Origin: Campylobacter anatolicus
Lineage (GTDB): Bacteria > Campylobacterota > Campylobacteria > Campylobacterales > Campylobacteraceae
Direction of reading: 5' to 3'
DNA: 64,000 nucleotides
Assembly: GCF_018145655.1 (NCBI RefSeq)
Contig: NZ_JAGSSY010000002.1
Coordinates: forward strand, 310,001 to 374,000
Shown: one piece after another, positions 1-10,544 of the stretch
Layout: every line of letters starts with the position of its first letter
Numbering within the stretch: position 1 is the stretch's first letter
Program-made: the position numbers and the translations under genes
Notes under the pieces: generated by a model
The model's input: the letters and a program-made list of their open reading frames with translations, nothing else
Databases searched by the model: none
What the model was told of the DNA's origin: nothing

Positions 1-1190
1 AGTACGTTTAAAAATGTCTGTTGCGAGAAATAATTCATCTCTTCAATATCTGATTTATTCTCCAAAGCAGCAGCATTTTTGCTTCGTTCGCTTCGTGCAG
101 GTGATAGGAAAAATGTCTCTATGCCATGCATACTCTTTGCTTTTGTCGCATTTGGAGCAGCGTTTGCGTGGATAGAGACGAAAAGATCGGCATTTTTATC
201 ATTTGCAAATTTTGTGCGTGAGCGTAAGTTTATAAAAGTGTCATTTGTGCGTGTGTAATGCACTTTGTATCCGCGTGATTTGAGTATTTCGCCAAGTTTT
301 TTGCCTACATTTAATACAGCGATTTTCTCTTTTAATTTGCCATTTACTGCACCCGGGTCGCTTCCACCATGTCCAGGATCTATGACTACAGTTTTTGAGT
401 TTTTTGTATGTGTAGGCGGTTTGATAGTGGTATTTTTAGTGATTTGCGTCTGTTTTTTAAGTGTATCGTTTTGTGCGTTTTTATCTTTTATGTTTTTATT
501 GAGGGTTTTTACTGTCTCTTTTGATATGAAATTTTCCACTCCGATCTTTAGTTTATTATCCACAACATCGGCACTTATCGTCTTTTGTTCTTTGTCGCTA
601 AAAACTATTCGTATAGTGCTTTTATCAAATTGGGCTATGCGGATCTCATCTACTATAAAATTTTTATATGTTAGGCTTTTGCCGTTTAATATACCATTTA
701 TATTTATGATATTTCTAAAATTTTCTTTTGTATTTAGTGATGAGATATTAAGCCAGTTTGAGTTTAGATTTTTATTAAATTTAAGCACCAGCTCGTTATC
801 GCCTTTTGTTGCACTGAGTAGATAAAGTGGCTTTTTATCATTGTTTGTATCTGTCTGTTTTGTAATATTTCTCGTGTTTTTATCTTTTGTATTATTTGTA
901 GAGTTTGCTTTGCTTAGTTTTGCTAGGTCTGCTTCGTAGCCACTCGCATCTAAATTTAGCTCATGTGAGCTTTTTATCAGTCTTTCAAGACTTTGCTTTT
1001 GTAAATTTTTATTATTTTTGATTATCGCATTGACATAAATTTGTTTTATATCGTTGTGAAAATTTTTCTTTATAGCCTTTGAAGCAGTAGCAAAATTCTT
1101 ATCGAAATTTGCAAATACTTTGTCATTTGCACCACATACAACACCAAAAGCAAGTAAAAATATAAATAAAAATTTAGTTATTTTCACCAT
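1..1190 (-). CDS. amiA: N-acetylmuramoyl-L-alanine amidase (partial, cut by left edge)
   Basis: Zn-dependent periplasmic amidase that cleaves the MurNAc to L-Ala bond of peptidoglycan during daughter-cell separation. The ATG at 1190 opens a signal peptide (hydrophobic residues about 6-18), followed by a Lys/Asn-rich linker, an AMIN-like beta region and the Amidase_3 domain. The domain shows VIDPGHGGSDPGA (Zn His), KLKEKI (Zn Glu) and FVSIHAN (Zn His). The frame stays open to base 1, so the C-terminus lies outside the window. It overlaps the upstream nitronate monooxygenase by 17 bases and is the last visible gene of the cluster that also encodes FtsEX and an EnvC-like activator. Function is inferred from motifs; the symbol follows the C. 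jejuni neighbourhood. Confidence 0.9.
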   Translation of the reverse strand, partial: MVKITKFLFIFLLAFGVVCGANDKVFANFDKNFATASKAIKKNFHNDIKQIYVNAIIKNNKNLQKQSLERLIKSSHELNLDASGYEADLAKLSKANSTNNTKDKNTRNITKQTDTNNDKKPLYLLSATKGDNELVLKFNKNLNSNWLNISSLNTKENFRNIININGILNGKSLTYKNFIVDEIRIAQFDKSTIRIVFSDKEQKTISADVVDNKLKIGVENFISKETVKTLNKNIKDKNAQNDTLKKQTQITKNTTIKPPTHTKNSKTVVIDPGHGGSDPGAVNGKLKEKIAVLNVGKKLGEILKSRGYKVHYTRTNDTFINLRSRTKFANDKNADLFVSIHANAAPNATKAKSMHGIETFFLSPARSERSKNAAALENKSDIEEMNYFSQQTFLNV

Positions 1191-2265
1191 TTATCAACTT
1201 TGCGAATAGCTCTTTTACGCTGATTATCTCTTTTAACTTATATCCGTTTGCTCCGGTGAAAAATAGTCCAGTCTCTTTACGTCCGCTAAAAGCGTCAAAC
1301 AATCTATCAGCTATGCAGTATCCCACTTCTTTTGCCTCTTTGCCACGTTGGCATGGGCTGACGCAGTTGCTTATACATTGGATCTTTGGTCCAAGTCTTT
1401 TTTGTACCAAATTTATTAAATTTGTGCGTATGCCACGAGCTGGGTAGCCCACTGGACTTTTTATAAGCTCAATATCTTCTTCTTTTGCATTTAATATAAC
1501 CTCTTTAAAGCCTATATCAGCATCACATTCGTGAGTACCGATGAAGCGAGTACCCATCTGAACACCATCTGCTCCCAGAGCCATAACTTTATCAATATCA
1601 TTTTTGTCCCAAATCCCGCCAGCTGCGATAAGTGGGAAATCTCCCCACTCTTTTATCTCATCTTTGACTGGTTTTATTAAATTTTCTAGCTGATATTTAG
1701 GATCTAAACACTGCTCATAGGTAAAACCTTGATGTCCTCCGCTAAGCGGTCCTTCTAGTACCACAGCATCTGGTAGCTTGTTATAGCGTTGCGTCCAACG
1801 TTTGCAGATGATTTTTAAAGCTTTTGCACTTGAGACGATAGGTACAAGGGCGACGTGTTTGAAATTTTGTGTAAATTCAGGCAGATTTGTAGGTAGTCCT
1901 GCACCGGATACTATGATATTAATCCCTGCTTCGCAAGCATCTTTAACAACCCTCGCATAGTCATTTGCTGCATACATTATGTTTGCACCAAGTGGGCTAT
2001 CGCTACAAATCTTACGTGCATTTGCTACGATTGCTTTTAATCCATTTGCTGAGTAAAAATTTTCACTACCAAATGGTTTTGCATTTAGTTCTTTGTCGAT
2101 ATGTGCACGGTTTTCATAATAACCTGTGCCAACGGAGCTAATTATCCCTAGACCGCCCTCAAGGCTGACGCTACCGGCGAGTTTGTCCCAGCTTATTCCA
2201 AGTCCCATGCCACCTTGAAATATCGGATATTTCAGCTCATATTGGCCTATTTTTATCGGTTTCAT
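1174..2265 (-). CDS. Nitronate monooxygenase (2-nitropropane dioxygenase family)
   Basis: FMN-dependent TIM-barrel enzyme of 363 residues that oxidises alkyl nitronates. The family is also annotated as enoyl-ACP reductase II-like, so the substrate is uncertain. Visible family features are the N-terminal YPIFQGGMGLGIS, the phosphate-binding IAAGGIWD and GADGVQMGTRF segments, and GGHQGF. A cysteine-rich stretch, CISNCVSPCQRG, near residue 300 is typical of the epsilonproteobacterial branch. The start ATG overlaps the tyrS stop by one base, so the two are probably translationally coupled. Nothing looks broken. Confidence 0.88.
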   Translation of the reverse strand: MKPIKIGQYELKYPIFQGGMGLGISWDKLAGSVSLEGGLGIISSVGTGYYENRAHIDKELNAKPFGSENFYSANGLKAIVANARKICSDSPLGANIMYAANDYARVVKDACEAGINIIVSGAGLPTNLPEFTQNFKHVALVPIVSSAKALKIICKRWTQRYNKLPDAVVLEGPLSGGHQGFTYEQCLDPKYQLENLIKPVKDEIKEWGDFPLIAAGGIWDKNDIDKVMALGADGVQMGTRFIGTHECDADIGFKEVILNAKEEDIELIKSPVGYPARGIRTNLINLVQKRLGPKIQCISNCVSPCQRGKEAKEVGYCIADRLFDAFSGRKETGLFFTGANGYKLKEIISVKELFAKLINGENN

Positions 2266-3470
2266 TACTCTACCTTTAGTTTTGCAAATTTTCTCTTGCC
2301 AACCTGCAAGACATATTCGCCTTTTTCAAGCTTTAATTGCTCGTCATTTATCTTTACCTGATCCACACTCACGGCGTTTGCTACTATATCACGACGTGCT
2401 TGCGAGTTTGTCGGAGTAAGTTTGCAATACGTTAAGGCTTCCACGATCCAAGCAGGAGCGTTCATCGTATATTCATCAAGTTTGGTTGGAATTTGATTTT
2501 GTGAGTGTATACTGTTAAACTCATCTTTTGCTGCAGCCGCTGCACTCTCTCCGTGGTAACGTGCAGTTAGCTCAGTGGCTAGATCCTCTTTTGCTTTTTT
2601 AGGATGATAGCTACCGCTTTGTACCATATTTTTTAAATTTAAAATTTCATCAACGCTTTTTACACTTAGTAGCTCATACCAACGCCACATAAGCTCATCT
2701 GATATGCTTAGAGTTTTAGCAAACATATCATTTGCACTATCGGTTACGCCAATGTAGTTGCCTAGGCTCTTGCTCATCTTGTTAACGCCATCAAGTCCTT
2801 CAAGTAGTGGCATCATAATGACAGCTTGTTCTTTGCCTACATTGTAAATTCTCTGTAAAGTTCGCCCCATTAGTAGATTAAATTTCTGATCTGTGCCACC
2901 CATTTCTATATCACAATTCATCGCAACGCTGTCATAACCTTGAATAAGCGGATACAAAAACTCGCTTATTGATATGGGGCTGCCTGCTTTTAGACGCTTC
3001 TCAAAGTCATCTCGTTCAAGCATACGAGCGACTGGAAATGTACTAGTTAGCTCCACCATGCCGGCAGCTCCTAGTTCATTGCACCACTTGGAGTTAAACA
3101 TTATAATCGTCTTTGCTGGATCTAAAATTTTAAAAACTTGCTCTTCGTAGGTTTTGGCATTTTTAGCCACCGTTTTTGCATCAAGTTTTTTGCGAGTTGC
3201 TGATTTACCGCTTGGGTCACCTATCTGTCCTGTAAAATCCCCTATCAAAAATTGCACAATCGCTCCGTGCTTTTGAAGTAATGCCATCTTTGTTAGCACG
3301 ACAGAGTGTCCTAAGTGAAGATCTGGTGCAGTCGGATCAAATCCAGCTTTAACGTAGAAATTTTCGCCGTTTTCATAGTAATTTTTAACTAAATTTATTA
3401 TGCGTTCTTCGTCTATGATCTCAGCAACGCCTCTTTTTATCTCCTGAATTATTTTGCTTATTTCACTCAT
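2265..3470 (-). CDS. tyrS: Tyrosyl-tRNA synthetase
   Basis: Class I aminoacyl-tRNA synthetase of 401 residues that charges tRNA-Tyr. It has the HIGH-type motif HLGH at residues 52-55, the tyrosine-binding QGYDS segment, GGTDQKFN, and KMSKS near residue 232. A C-terminal S4-like RNA-binding domain ([15 protein letters not shown]) closes the protein, which is the short TyrZ-like form usual in epsilonproteobacteria. ATG start behind AGGGA. It lies 16 bases downstream of spoT in the same cluster. Confidence 0.97.
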   Translation of the reverse strand: MSEISKIIQEIKRGVAEIIDEERIINLVKNYYENGENFYVKAGFDPTAPDLHLGHSVVLTKMALLQKHGAIVQFLIGDFTGQIGDPSGKSATRKKLDAKTVAKNAKTYEEQVFKILDPAKTIIMFNSKWCNELGAAGMVELTSTFPVARMLERDDFEKRLKAGSPISISEFLYPLIQGYDSVAMNCDIEMGGTDQKFNLLMGRTLQRIYNVGKEQAVIMMPLLEGLDGVNKMSKSLGNYIGVTDSANDMFAKTLSISDELMWRWYELLSVKSVDEILNLKNMVQSGSYHPKKAKEDLATELTARYHGESAAAAAKDEFNSIHSQNQIPTKLDEYTMNAPAWIVEALTYCKLTPTNSQARRDIVANAVSVDQVKINDEQLKLEKGEYVLQVGKRKFAKLKVE

Positions 3471-3486
3471 TGTTTTCCCTTAAAAT

Positions 3487-5679
3487 TTAATTATGATACG
3501 CATCGTTTTGAGATATAAACTCAATTATCTTATATCTATCCTTAAGTCTTTCTTTTACATCGTTTGGATTTATATTTTCGCCTATTTCAACGCTTAATGT
3601 AAATAGGTTGCTCGAAACGTCGCTATTTTCATTTATTGTGATTGTGGCTAAATTTACATCAAGTCGTGCAAGATAAGTCAAAAATTCAGCCAAAGAACCT
3701 TTGCGATTTTCTAAATTTAATAAAATTTTATATCTATGCGGTGCGTTTCGTGTCCACTTAACAAATATTGCTTCTTTGTTTGTCTCAAGTAGTTTTGCTG
3801 CTCGTTCACATAGTTTGTGATGCACTGTTACATTTTGCATATTTCTAAAACCAACGATACTGTCGCCACGTTTTGGATTACAACAGTAATCAAACTCAAC
3901 ATTGTTTATTTTGTGGTTTGAGTAGATTACTATATTTTCAAATTTTTGTTTTTTTACGGTATATTTATTGCCAATCGAGATTATAAATGGTCGCTCTTTT
4001 TGTATATGTTTTTTAAGCGAATTTACGACATCTTGCAAGTATATTGAGTCAGTCGCAGCTTTTGAAATCTTTTTGCTTAGATTTTCTTTCTCTAGCCAGC
4101 TTAAAACTCGTTGATTTGGCACATCAAAGATATTTTGTAGTATATTTATAGCGATTTTATTATTTAGATCTTTTATCTTTTGTTTGCAAAATGATCTTAT
4201 CGTGGCTCGTGCCTTGCCAGTTCGGACGCTATTTATCCATGAGCATCTAAATTTAGCCTCATCGTCTGTTACGATACGCACGATATCACCGTTTTTCAGC
4301 TCGGTTAAAAGTGGCATTTTAACGCGGTTTATATAAGCTTCTTTTGCATACAGTCCGATCTCTGTATGCACCTCATAAGCATAATCAAGTGCAGTCGCAC
4401 CGCGTGGCAGAGTAAATATCGCTCCTTTTGGCGAATAAACCGCTATATCTTCGATATATAGGCTATCTTTTGCGTATTCATAAAGCTCTTCTGGATTATT
4501 TTCACTTTCATCATTTTGCATATTTAAGTCATTTAGCCAGTCTAGTTTTGGATTAAGCATACTGCCTTCGCCACCTTTATATTTCCAATGTGCAGCGACG
4601 CCATATTCAGCGATCTTATGCATATCGTATGTTCGTACCTGCACCTCAAATATACTTTTGTTATCAAATATAGTCGTGTGAATAGTTTGGTAGCCATTTT
4701 GTTTTGGAAGTGCGATATAGTCCTTAAAACGCGAGATTAAGGGGTTAAAGTTTATATGTAAATTTCCAAGTGCAAGATAACACTCAAGTGGTTCTTTGAC
4801 GATGATACGGATCGCAAGCAGGTCAAGAACCTCTTCTATCGATATGCCTTTACGTTGCATTTTAAGGTATATTGAATAGTAGTGCTTCATACGTTTTTGT
4901 ATCTCAAAACTACCTTCGATAAAACCATTTTTAAGCAAAATCTCGCTTACTTTTTCGTGAAAAGAATTTAGCTTGAGTGCTAGTTGTTGCTTGTGCTCGT
5001 CAATATAGTTGTAAATTTTTTCGTATTCATCTGGCAATACATATTTAAAGCTTAGGTCTTCAAGTAAATTTTTTATCGATGAGATGCCTAGTCTATGTGC
5101 GATAGGTGCATAAACTACAAGCGTCTCTTCTGCTATTCTTTTTTGTTTATCTGGCGTTAGAGCGTCAAGAGTTAACATATTATGCAATCTATCGCAAAGC
5201 TTTACGACTAATACTCTGACATCTTCTATCGATACAAGTAACATACGTCTAAATGTCAGAGCCGAAGTAGATAGACGTTCATTGCTATCAGAACTTGCAA
5301 GTTTGTCTTCACGTATGGCTACTATTTTTGTTAGTCCTTCAACTAGTTTTGCGATCTCATCACCAAATTCTAGTTTGATCTCTTCAAGTGTTACTGCTGT
5401 ATCTTCAACTACATCATGTAGTAAAGCAGCTACTATCATACTTTCATCACCACCCATATAAGCTACTATACACGCTACTAAAATTGGGTGGATCGCATAG
5501 GGCTCGCCACTTTTGCGGTATTGATCAGCATGTGAACTGATACAGGTATTAATGGCTTTTTGTAGTATTTCTGTTCTATCGTAAAATGAAAATAGAAGTT
5601 GCGTAGCGTCAAAGACGCTCTTACAAACTGCTATTTCATCGATGAGTTGCTCGATAAATATACTATTTTTCTTCAACAA
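3487..5679 (-). CDS. spoT: Bifunctional (p)ppGpp synthetase/hydrolase (Rsh)
   Basis: Long Rel/Spo homologue of 730 residues that makes and degrades (p)ppGpp in the stringent response. Domain order is an N-terminal HD hydrolase (AALLHDVVEDT near residue 88), the RelA_SpoT synthetase, a TGS domain (DIAVYSPKGAIFTLPRGATALDYAYEVH read in pieces near 410-440), and a C-terminal ACT domain. The gene overlaps rpoZ by 17 bases. The first in-frame start is a TTG at 5679; a second TTG at 5676 is better spaced from a GAGG in the rpoZ tail, so the start is uncertain by one codon. Probably the only Rsh of the organism, as in other campylobacters. Confidence 0.95.
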   Translation of the reverse strand: MLKKNSIFIEQLIDEIAVCKSVFDATQLLFSFYDRTEILQKAINTCISSHADQYRKSGEPYAIHPILVACIVAYMGGDESMIVAALLHDVVEDTAVTLEEIKLEFGDEIAKLVEGLTKIVAIREDKLASSDSNERLSTSALTFRRMLLVSIEDVRVLVVKLCDRLHNMLTLDALTPDKQKRIAEETLVVYAPIAHRLGISSIKNLLEDLSFKYVLPDEYEKIYNYIDEHKQQLALKLNSFHEKVSEILLKNGFIEGSFEIQKRMKHYYSIYLKMQRKGISIEEVLDLLAIRIIVKEPLECYLALGNLHINFNPLISRFKDYIALPKQNGYQTIHTTIFDNKSIFEVQVRTYDMHKIAEYGVAAHWKYKGGEGSMLNPKLDWLNDLNMQNDESENNPEELYEYAKDSLYIEDIAVYSPKGAIFTLPRGATALDYAYEVHTEIGLYAKEAYINRVKMPLLTELKNGDIVRIVTDDEAKFRCSWINSVRTGKARATIRSFCKQKIKDLNNKIAINILQNIFDVPNQRVLSWLEKENLSKKISKAATDSIYLQDVVNSLKKHIQKERPFIISIGNKYTVKKQKFENIVIYSNHKINNVEFDYCCNPKRGDSIVGFRNMQNVTVHHKLCERAAKLLETNKEAIFVKWTRNAPHRYKILLNLENRKGSLAEFLTYLARLDVNLATITINENSDVSSNLFTLSVEIGENINPNDVKERLKDRYKIIEFISQNDAYHN

Positions 5680-5878
5680 TAGCCTCGAACCCTATCTTGC
5701 CTTCTGCAACTTCTAAAAGTGCTATATCGGCAAATTTCATCTTGCTCGTATCTATATCTAGTAGCACGTTGGCACCATTAGAGAGTGCTTCTGCACGTTT
5801 TGCTACGATTAAAGATAGTTTATATCTATCACCATCTGTTTGTTTAAGTGCTTTTGCTGTTATCTGTTCTGTTCTCAT
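5663..5878 (-). CDS. rpoZ: RNA polymerase omega subunit
   Basis: Small subunit of 71 residues that helps fold and assemble beta-prime. The sequence starts MRTEQITAKAL and has the omega core (DRYKLSLIVAKRAEAL), in which an Arg-Tyr near the start of a helix is followed by a Lys-Arg-Ala pattern. ATG start behind AAAGGATAAAG. It sits between pyrH (16-base gap) and spoT (overlap), the usual rpoZ-spoT pairing, which places a ppGpp-related RNA polymerase subunit next to the ppGpp enzyme. Confidence 0.93.
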   Translation of the reverse strand: MRTEQITAKALKQTDGDRYKLSLIVAKRAEALSNGANVLLDIDTSKMKFADIALLEVAEGKIGFEAIVEEK

Positions 5879-5893
5879 CTTTATCCTTTAAAT

Positions 5894-6637
<744 letters not shown>

Positions 6638-6673
6638 TTAGCTAAAAAGCCTTTAAATTTAGCTAATAAGTTT

Positions 6674-7897
6674 TTATTTAATGAGTTCAAGAGGGTTTAT
6701 ATGATAATTTTTTTGTGTTACTTCAAACGTTAAATCATTACGCACACGGCCAATCACGTAGCCTTTTTGCACGATTGAGCCGACTTTTATTGTGGGTGCT
6801 ATCTGACTTAGGTGGGCGTATATCGTATGTATGCCATTTTCATTTTCTATGATTATTACATTATCAAGTACTGGGGTTTGCTTAGCAAAGACGACTTTGC
6901 CGTTTAGTACACTTTTAACCTTTGCATCGGGTGTCGTTGAGGTAAGCACAACTGACTCGTTAAAAATTTTTATATTATATATCGGATCTGTGTAGTTTCC
7001 AAATTTTTGTTTCACGGTATAACTATCCAGCGGTGCGATAGTTTTTACACCTGTGTAACGTTTAACAGAGCTTGTTTGATAGCTTGAACCCATCTGTTTT
7101 ACACTTGTATCGCTATCTTTTTGAGCCTTTTTACCTTTGCTTTGTGAGGCGAGTTTTTCACGTTCACGTCTTGCAGCTTCATCTTCTTGTTTTTGCACGA
7201 TTGCGAGTTCTTCAAGAGTTTTTCGTATCTCATCTTGTTGACTTTGAAGTTTGCTAAGTTTTTTACTATAAATTTCTTTATCGCGTTTTAGGGTATTTAT
7301 TGTATTTTTTTGACTTTTTTCAAGTTCTAATAGATCATTTTGTTTTCGTCTAAAATCTTTTAAATTTGTCTCTATCTGATTGATTTTATCTGATTGATTT
7401 TTGATTTGGCTTATTGTATTTTCGTAATCAATCGTGATCTTTTTGAAATCCTCTCTCATTATGCTATTTAGTTTATTTAAAATTTGCGAAACCATTATGC
7501 TATCTTCACTTGTTTTGTTTTCGTCAGTATCTAAAAGTAGCTCAAAAGAGAGATCTTCGGCTATTATGCGTATGATATTTTGTTCAAGCTTTTTTTGCGT
7601 TTGCATAAGCTCCTTGTTCTGTGTAGTAAGCTTTTCTAGCTCATCTGTTGCACTATTTGCACTGTTTTCTAAGTGTGAAATTTGCTCCTTTAGTTCAAAT
7701 ATATCTTTGGCTATGGTTTTTAATTTGTTGTTTCCATTTACTATATCGGAGGCTAGATCATCAAGTTTTTTGTTTAATTGCTCACTCATTGCTTGAGTAG
7801 ATCTAAGGGAATTTTTAGAGCTTTTTATCTTCTCTTTTGTAGTTGTGGCATTTAGACTAAGAGTCAGTAAGATAACTAAAAATAAGTTAAATTTCAT
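6674..7897 (-). CDS. EnvC-like murein hydrolase activator, coiled coil plus M23/LytM domain
   Basis: Exported protein of 407 residues. A signal peptide (MKFNLFLVILLTLSLNA) is followed by long coiled-coil segments (about residues 25-230, rich in Glu/Lys/Gln heptads), a charged linker, and a C-terminal LytM/peptidase M23 domain (about 300-407). In the last, the catalytic HxH is seen only as YAHLSQ and the upstream HxxxD pattern is not evident. This suggests a degenerate domain that activates an amidase, as EnvC does in E. coli. It overlaps ftsX by four bases, which fits FtsX as its membrane partner, and amiA lies in the same cluster as the likely target. The role is inferred from architecture and context. 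Confidence 0.85.
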   Translation of the reverse strand: MKFNLFLVILLTLSLNATTTKEKIKSSKNSLRSTQAMSEQLNKKLDDLASDIVNGNNKLKTIAKDIFELKEQISHLENSANSATDELEKLTTQNKELMQTQKKLEQNIIRIIAEDLSFELLLDTDENKTSEDSIMVSQILNKLNSIMREDFKKITIDYENTISQIKNQSDKINQIETNLKDFRRKQNDLLELEKSQKNTINTLKRDKEIYSKKLSKLQSQQDEIRKTLEELAIVQKQEDEAARREREKLASQSKGKKAQKDSDTSVKQMGSSYQTSSVKRYTGVKTIAPLDSYTVKQKFGNYTDPIYNIKIFNESVVLTSTTPDAKVKSVLNGKVVFAKQTPVLDNVIIIENENGIHTIYAHLSQIAPTIKVGSIVQKGYVIGRVRNDLTFEVTQKNYHINPLELIK

Positions 7898-8709
7898 ATC
7901 TGACTTTTTCTGGCTTTTCTCATCACAAGACTTACGACAAATATACTTAGTATAAATGCTATACCAAGTAGTGTGCCACCCTCTCTTATGATGTCTATTT
8001 TAGGGGTTATCATATCGACTTGTGCCAAAGAATCGCTAAAAAATTTGATACTAGGTAAAAAATAAAAAAAGCCGACAACAACGAGCGTAGAGATAAAGCT
8101 ATCTACGATAGCACTTTTATAGAGTAAAGCACTTTTAAGCCAAAATGGGGCACCAAATAAGCTCATAATCTCAATGCGTTCTTTATGCTGGTATAGCCAA
8201 ATTCTAGCTTGTTTTAACATAAGCATTGTGCCGATGAGGGCTAAGATCCACATAAACATATAAGAGAGCATTTTGCAAAGCTGCAAAATTTTAAAGACCT
8301 TGTCGTGTGCTTTTGAAAATGTTTCGACTTTGCTTACCCCATCAAGCTTTTGAAGCTTTGCTTTTATCTCGTTCATAAATTTAGTGCTAGGAAATACATT
8401 TAGTTTTAGTGAGTAAAATTTAGGCAGTGCATTTTGTAGGATCGATAAATTTTTAGCAGATATGTCGTTGCTTAGGCGATCTAAGATTTTTTGTGCACTT
8501 AGTGGCTTAATTGCTGCAAAAGTGCTAACGAGCGGTTTTATGTCAGCGTCAGTTAGCTCTTTATTTGAGACGATGACAATATTGTAGTCATTGCTCATTA
8601 AATTTTCATAGCTTTTTACGATTTTATCGCTCATAAGACTAAAAGCGATTGCAAAAAGTAGTGCGATTAGCGGAAAAATAAATCCTAAATGGTTTTTAAG
8701 CGATCTCAT
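7894..8709 (-). CDS. ftsX: Cell division ABC transporter permease FtsX
   Basis: Integral membrane protein of 271 residues with a short cytoplasmic N-terminus, TM1 at about residues 8-27, a periplasmic domain of about 110 residues, and three further TM segments in the C-terminal half. This is the FtsX topology. With FtsE it signals divisome state to the periplasmic hydrolase activator encoded next to it. Overlaps of 14 bases with ftsE and four with the EnvC-like gene indicate coupled translation. The family assignment rests on topology and neighbours more than on conserved motifs. Confidence 0.88.
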   Translation of the reverse strand: MRSLKNHLGFIFPLIALLFAIAFSLMSDKIVKSYENLMSNDYNIVIVSNKELTDADIKPLVSTFAAIKPLSAQKILDRLSNDISAKNLSILQNALPKFYSLKLNVFPSTKFMNEIKAKLQKLDGVSKVETFSKAHDKVFKILQLCKMLSYMFMWILALIGTMLMLKQARIWLYQHKERIEIMSLFGAPFWLKSALLYKSAIVDSFISTLVVVGFFYFLPSIKFFSDSLAQVDMITPKIDIIREGGTLLGIAFILSIFVVSLVMRKARKSQI

Positions 8710-9367
8710 TTACGCCTCCATTTTCTATCACAAAATGACGATATGGCATACGCAAAGATGATGGCACGTGATGTGTTACTACCACTACGCTTGTGCCTAA
8801 AAATTCACGTGCAGACTTTAGTAGCGACCATATGACGTCGCTTGAGTATTCGTCAAGATTGCCAGTTGGCTCATCGCAAAGTAGCAAATTTGGATTATGT
8901 GCTAAAGCCCTTGCCATAGCGACACGTTGCTGTTCGCCACCGCTTAACTCCATAGGATATTTATCCGCTTTGTGAAGCATATTGACGTGTTTTAGTAGTT
9001 TTGCAACCTGTTTTTTGCAGACACTTTGATTTATCCCTTTTATTATAAGTGGTAGCATTACGTTGCGTTCGACATTCCATTCGTTTATCAGGCGATAATT
9101 TTGAAATATTATACCTACACGCTGACGCAGTTCGCTCAATCTTTTTTCATCTATATTAACAAGCGAGGACATACAGACGTTTAACTCCCCAGCTAGTGGC
9201 TCAATCTCGCCGTAAAATGACTTTAGTAACGTTGATTTACCACTACCGCTTTTACCAGTTATAAAGACAAAATCATTTATAAAAATGTCTAAATTTGCGT
9301 TATTTATTACGATCTCGTTGCGTTCGTAAGCTAGAGTCAAGTTACGTGCACTAATAATTTGCTGCAT
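8696..9367 (-). CDS. ftsE: Cell division ATP-binding protein FtsE
   Basis: ABC ATPase paired with FtsX. Walker A is GKSGSGKST, the Q-loop region is IFQNYRLI, the signature is LSGGEQQRVAMARAL, Walker B is LLLCDEPTGNLD, and the switch His is in VVVVTHH. I chose the ATG at 9367 (MQQIISARN), since the frame upstream encodes nine residues lying inside trmB that do not match ABC starts. That gives 223 residues, usual for FtsE. It overlaps trmB by 17 bases and ftsX by 14. Confidence 0.94.
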   Translation of the reverse strand: MQQIISARNLTLAYERNEIVINNANLDIFINDFVFITGKSGSGKSTLLKSFYGEIEPLAGELNVCMSSLVNIDEKRLSELRQRVGIIFQNYRLINEWNVERNVMLPLIIKGINQSVCKKQVAKLLKHVNMLHKADKYPMELSGGEQQRVAMARALAHNPNLLLCDEPTGNLDEYSSDVIWSLLKSAREFLGTSVVVVTHHVPSSLRMPYRHFVIENGGVNEIA

Positions 9368-10544
9368 ATGCCAAATACTCCTTAAGTTTTTCATGTGCTT
9401 TTAAATTTTCCCGTGTCAAAATAGGGCGTTTTATAAAATATTCCGTGCTATCTGGACTGATTTTTATAAAACATTGCTCAGGCTTATTAAATGCACCAAA
9501 TGAAATTTTAAGCAAGGCATTTGTCTCATCGATAGTGAAAATTTCTTCAAAATGTAAGAAATAATCGCTCTGCTTTATCGTCTCATTTTTAAAATTTGAT
9601 ATGATTTTTGATACATAGTAGGACTTATCAAAGTCTAAATTTCCATTTAAACTTAACTCATCAGAGGTAATGTTACAAGTGTAAAGCATATCATAAATAT
9701 CTTTATTTTCACGTTTCCAGCGATCTTCGTATTTACTGCTTACTGCTAAGTCGCGGTTTTTAAAAAGTTTGATCTTTGGCATAGTTAAATTTAAAAAATG
9801 GTGCAATCCAAAGTCACAATACTCACGCACATCAGTGCGTAGCTCAAATGTCCCACCAACTTTTAAAACACGTTCACACTCTAATGCAAACGCCTCACTT
9901 ATGACGCGTCTGTATTCTGCTTTCTCCCACGGTACTGGAAAATGAAGGAAAATTTTATCTACAGAATTTGATGCGATAAGCGATAAAAGTAGCCTTGCAT
10001 CTGTGTTTATAACGCGGATATTTTCTAAATTTTTAGCATGTGCGAGTTTGGCGACTTGTTCGATGCTTGGTTTGTATACTTCTATACCGATAAATAGGGC
10101 ATCTGGATGATTTTGTGCTTGAAAAAGAAGGTGTCTACCTGAGCCAAATCCAATCTCAATAAAAATTTTGCTATATTTCTCACGCAAATTAGTAATTTGA
10201 CTTAAAAACTCTTTTATATCTACGATTGTATTGATCTTTTGTGTGAGTTGTTTATTTTTAACAGCAAAGGCTTGTGAGACCACATCGGTGGTATTTTCAT
10301 CGCGATATACACATAGTGCTTGTTGCAAGAGCCCAATACGATCAGGCTTTGTTAGCTTTTCGCCTTTTATGACAAAATTTTTTCCATCACCTGTTTTTTT
10401 AACTACAATGAAAAATTTCTCATCACCATTTTGTGTATATATCAGACGTTCGCTCTTGCTTTGTGCTTCCCATAAAAATTGCACACCATCGTGCCCAAAT
10501 GGATAGACTTTATCTTTTAAATTTTTAGCTATGAAATTTGGCAT
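9351..10544 (-). CDS. trmB: tRNA (guanine-N7-)-methyltransferase
   Basis: SAM-dependent enzyme forming m7G46 in tRNA. The Rossmann methyltransferase core is central: FIEIGFGSGRHLLFQAQ (motif I) near residue 130, IGIEVYKPSIEQ (motif II), and FLHFPVPWEKAEYRR with the family Pro-Trp. At 397 residues it is far longer than the E. coli enzyme (about 240). The extra N-terminal (about 115) and C-terminal (about 100) segments are characteristic of the epsilonproteobacterial form. The start codon overlaps the flpA stop by one base. Confidence 0.93.
   Translation of the reverse strand: MPNFIAKNLKDKVYPFGHDGVQFLWEAQSKSERLIYTQNGDEKFFIVVKKTGDGKNFVIKGEKLTKPDRIGLLQQALCVYRDENTTDVVSQAFAVKNKQLTQKINTIVDIKEFLSQITNLREKYSKIFIEIGFGSGRHLLFQAQNHPDALFIGIEVYKPSIEQVAKLAHAKNLENIRVINTDARLLLSLIASNSVDKIFLHFPVPWEKAEYRRVISEAFALECERVLKVGGTFELRTDVREYCDFGLHHFLNLTMPKIKLFKNRDLAVSSKYEDRWKRENKDIYDMLYTCNITSDELSLNGNLDFDKSYYVSKIISNFKNETIKQSDYFLHFEEIFTIDETNALLKISFGAFNKPEQCFIKISPDSTEYFIKRPILTRENLKAHEKLKEYLAYAANY

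Noticed and set aside
265-825. Plus-strand open frame of 186 codons at the left edge
   Set aside because: It is the shadow of amiA; the minus-strand frame has the signal peptide and all Amidase_3 Zn motifs.
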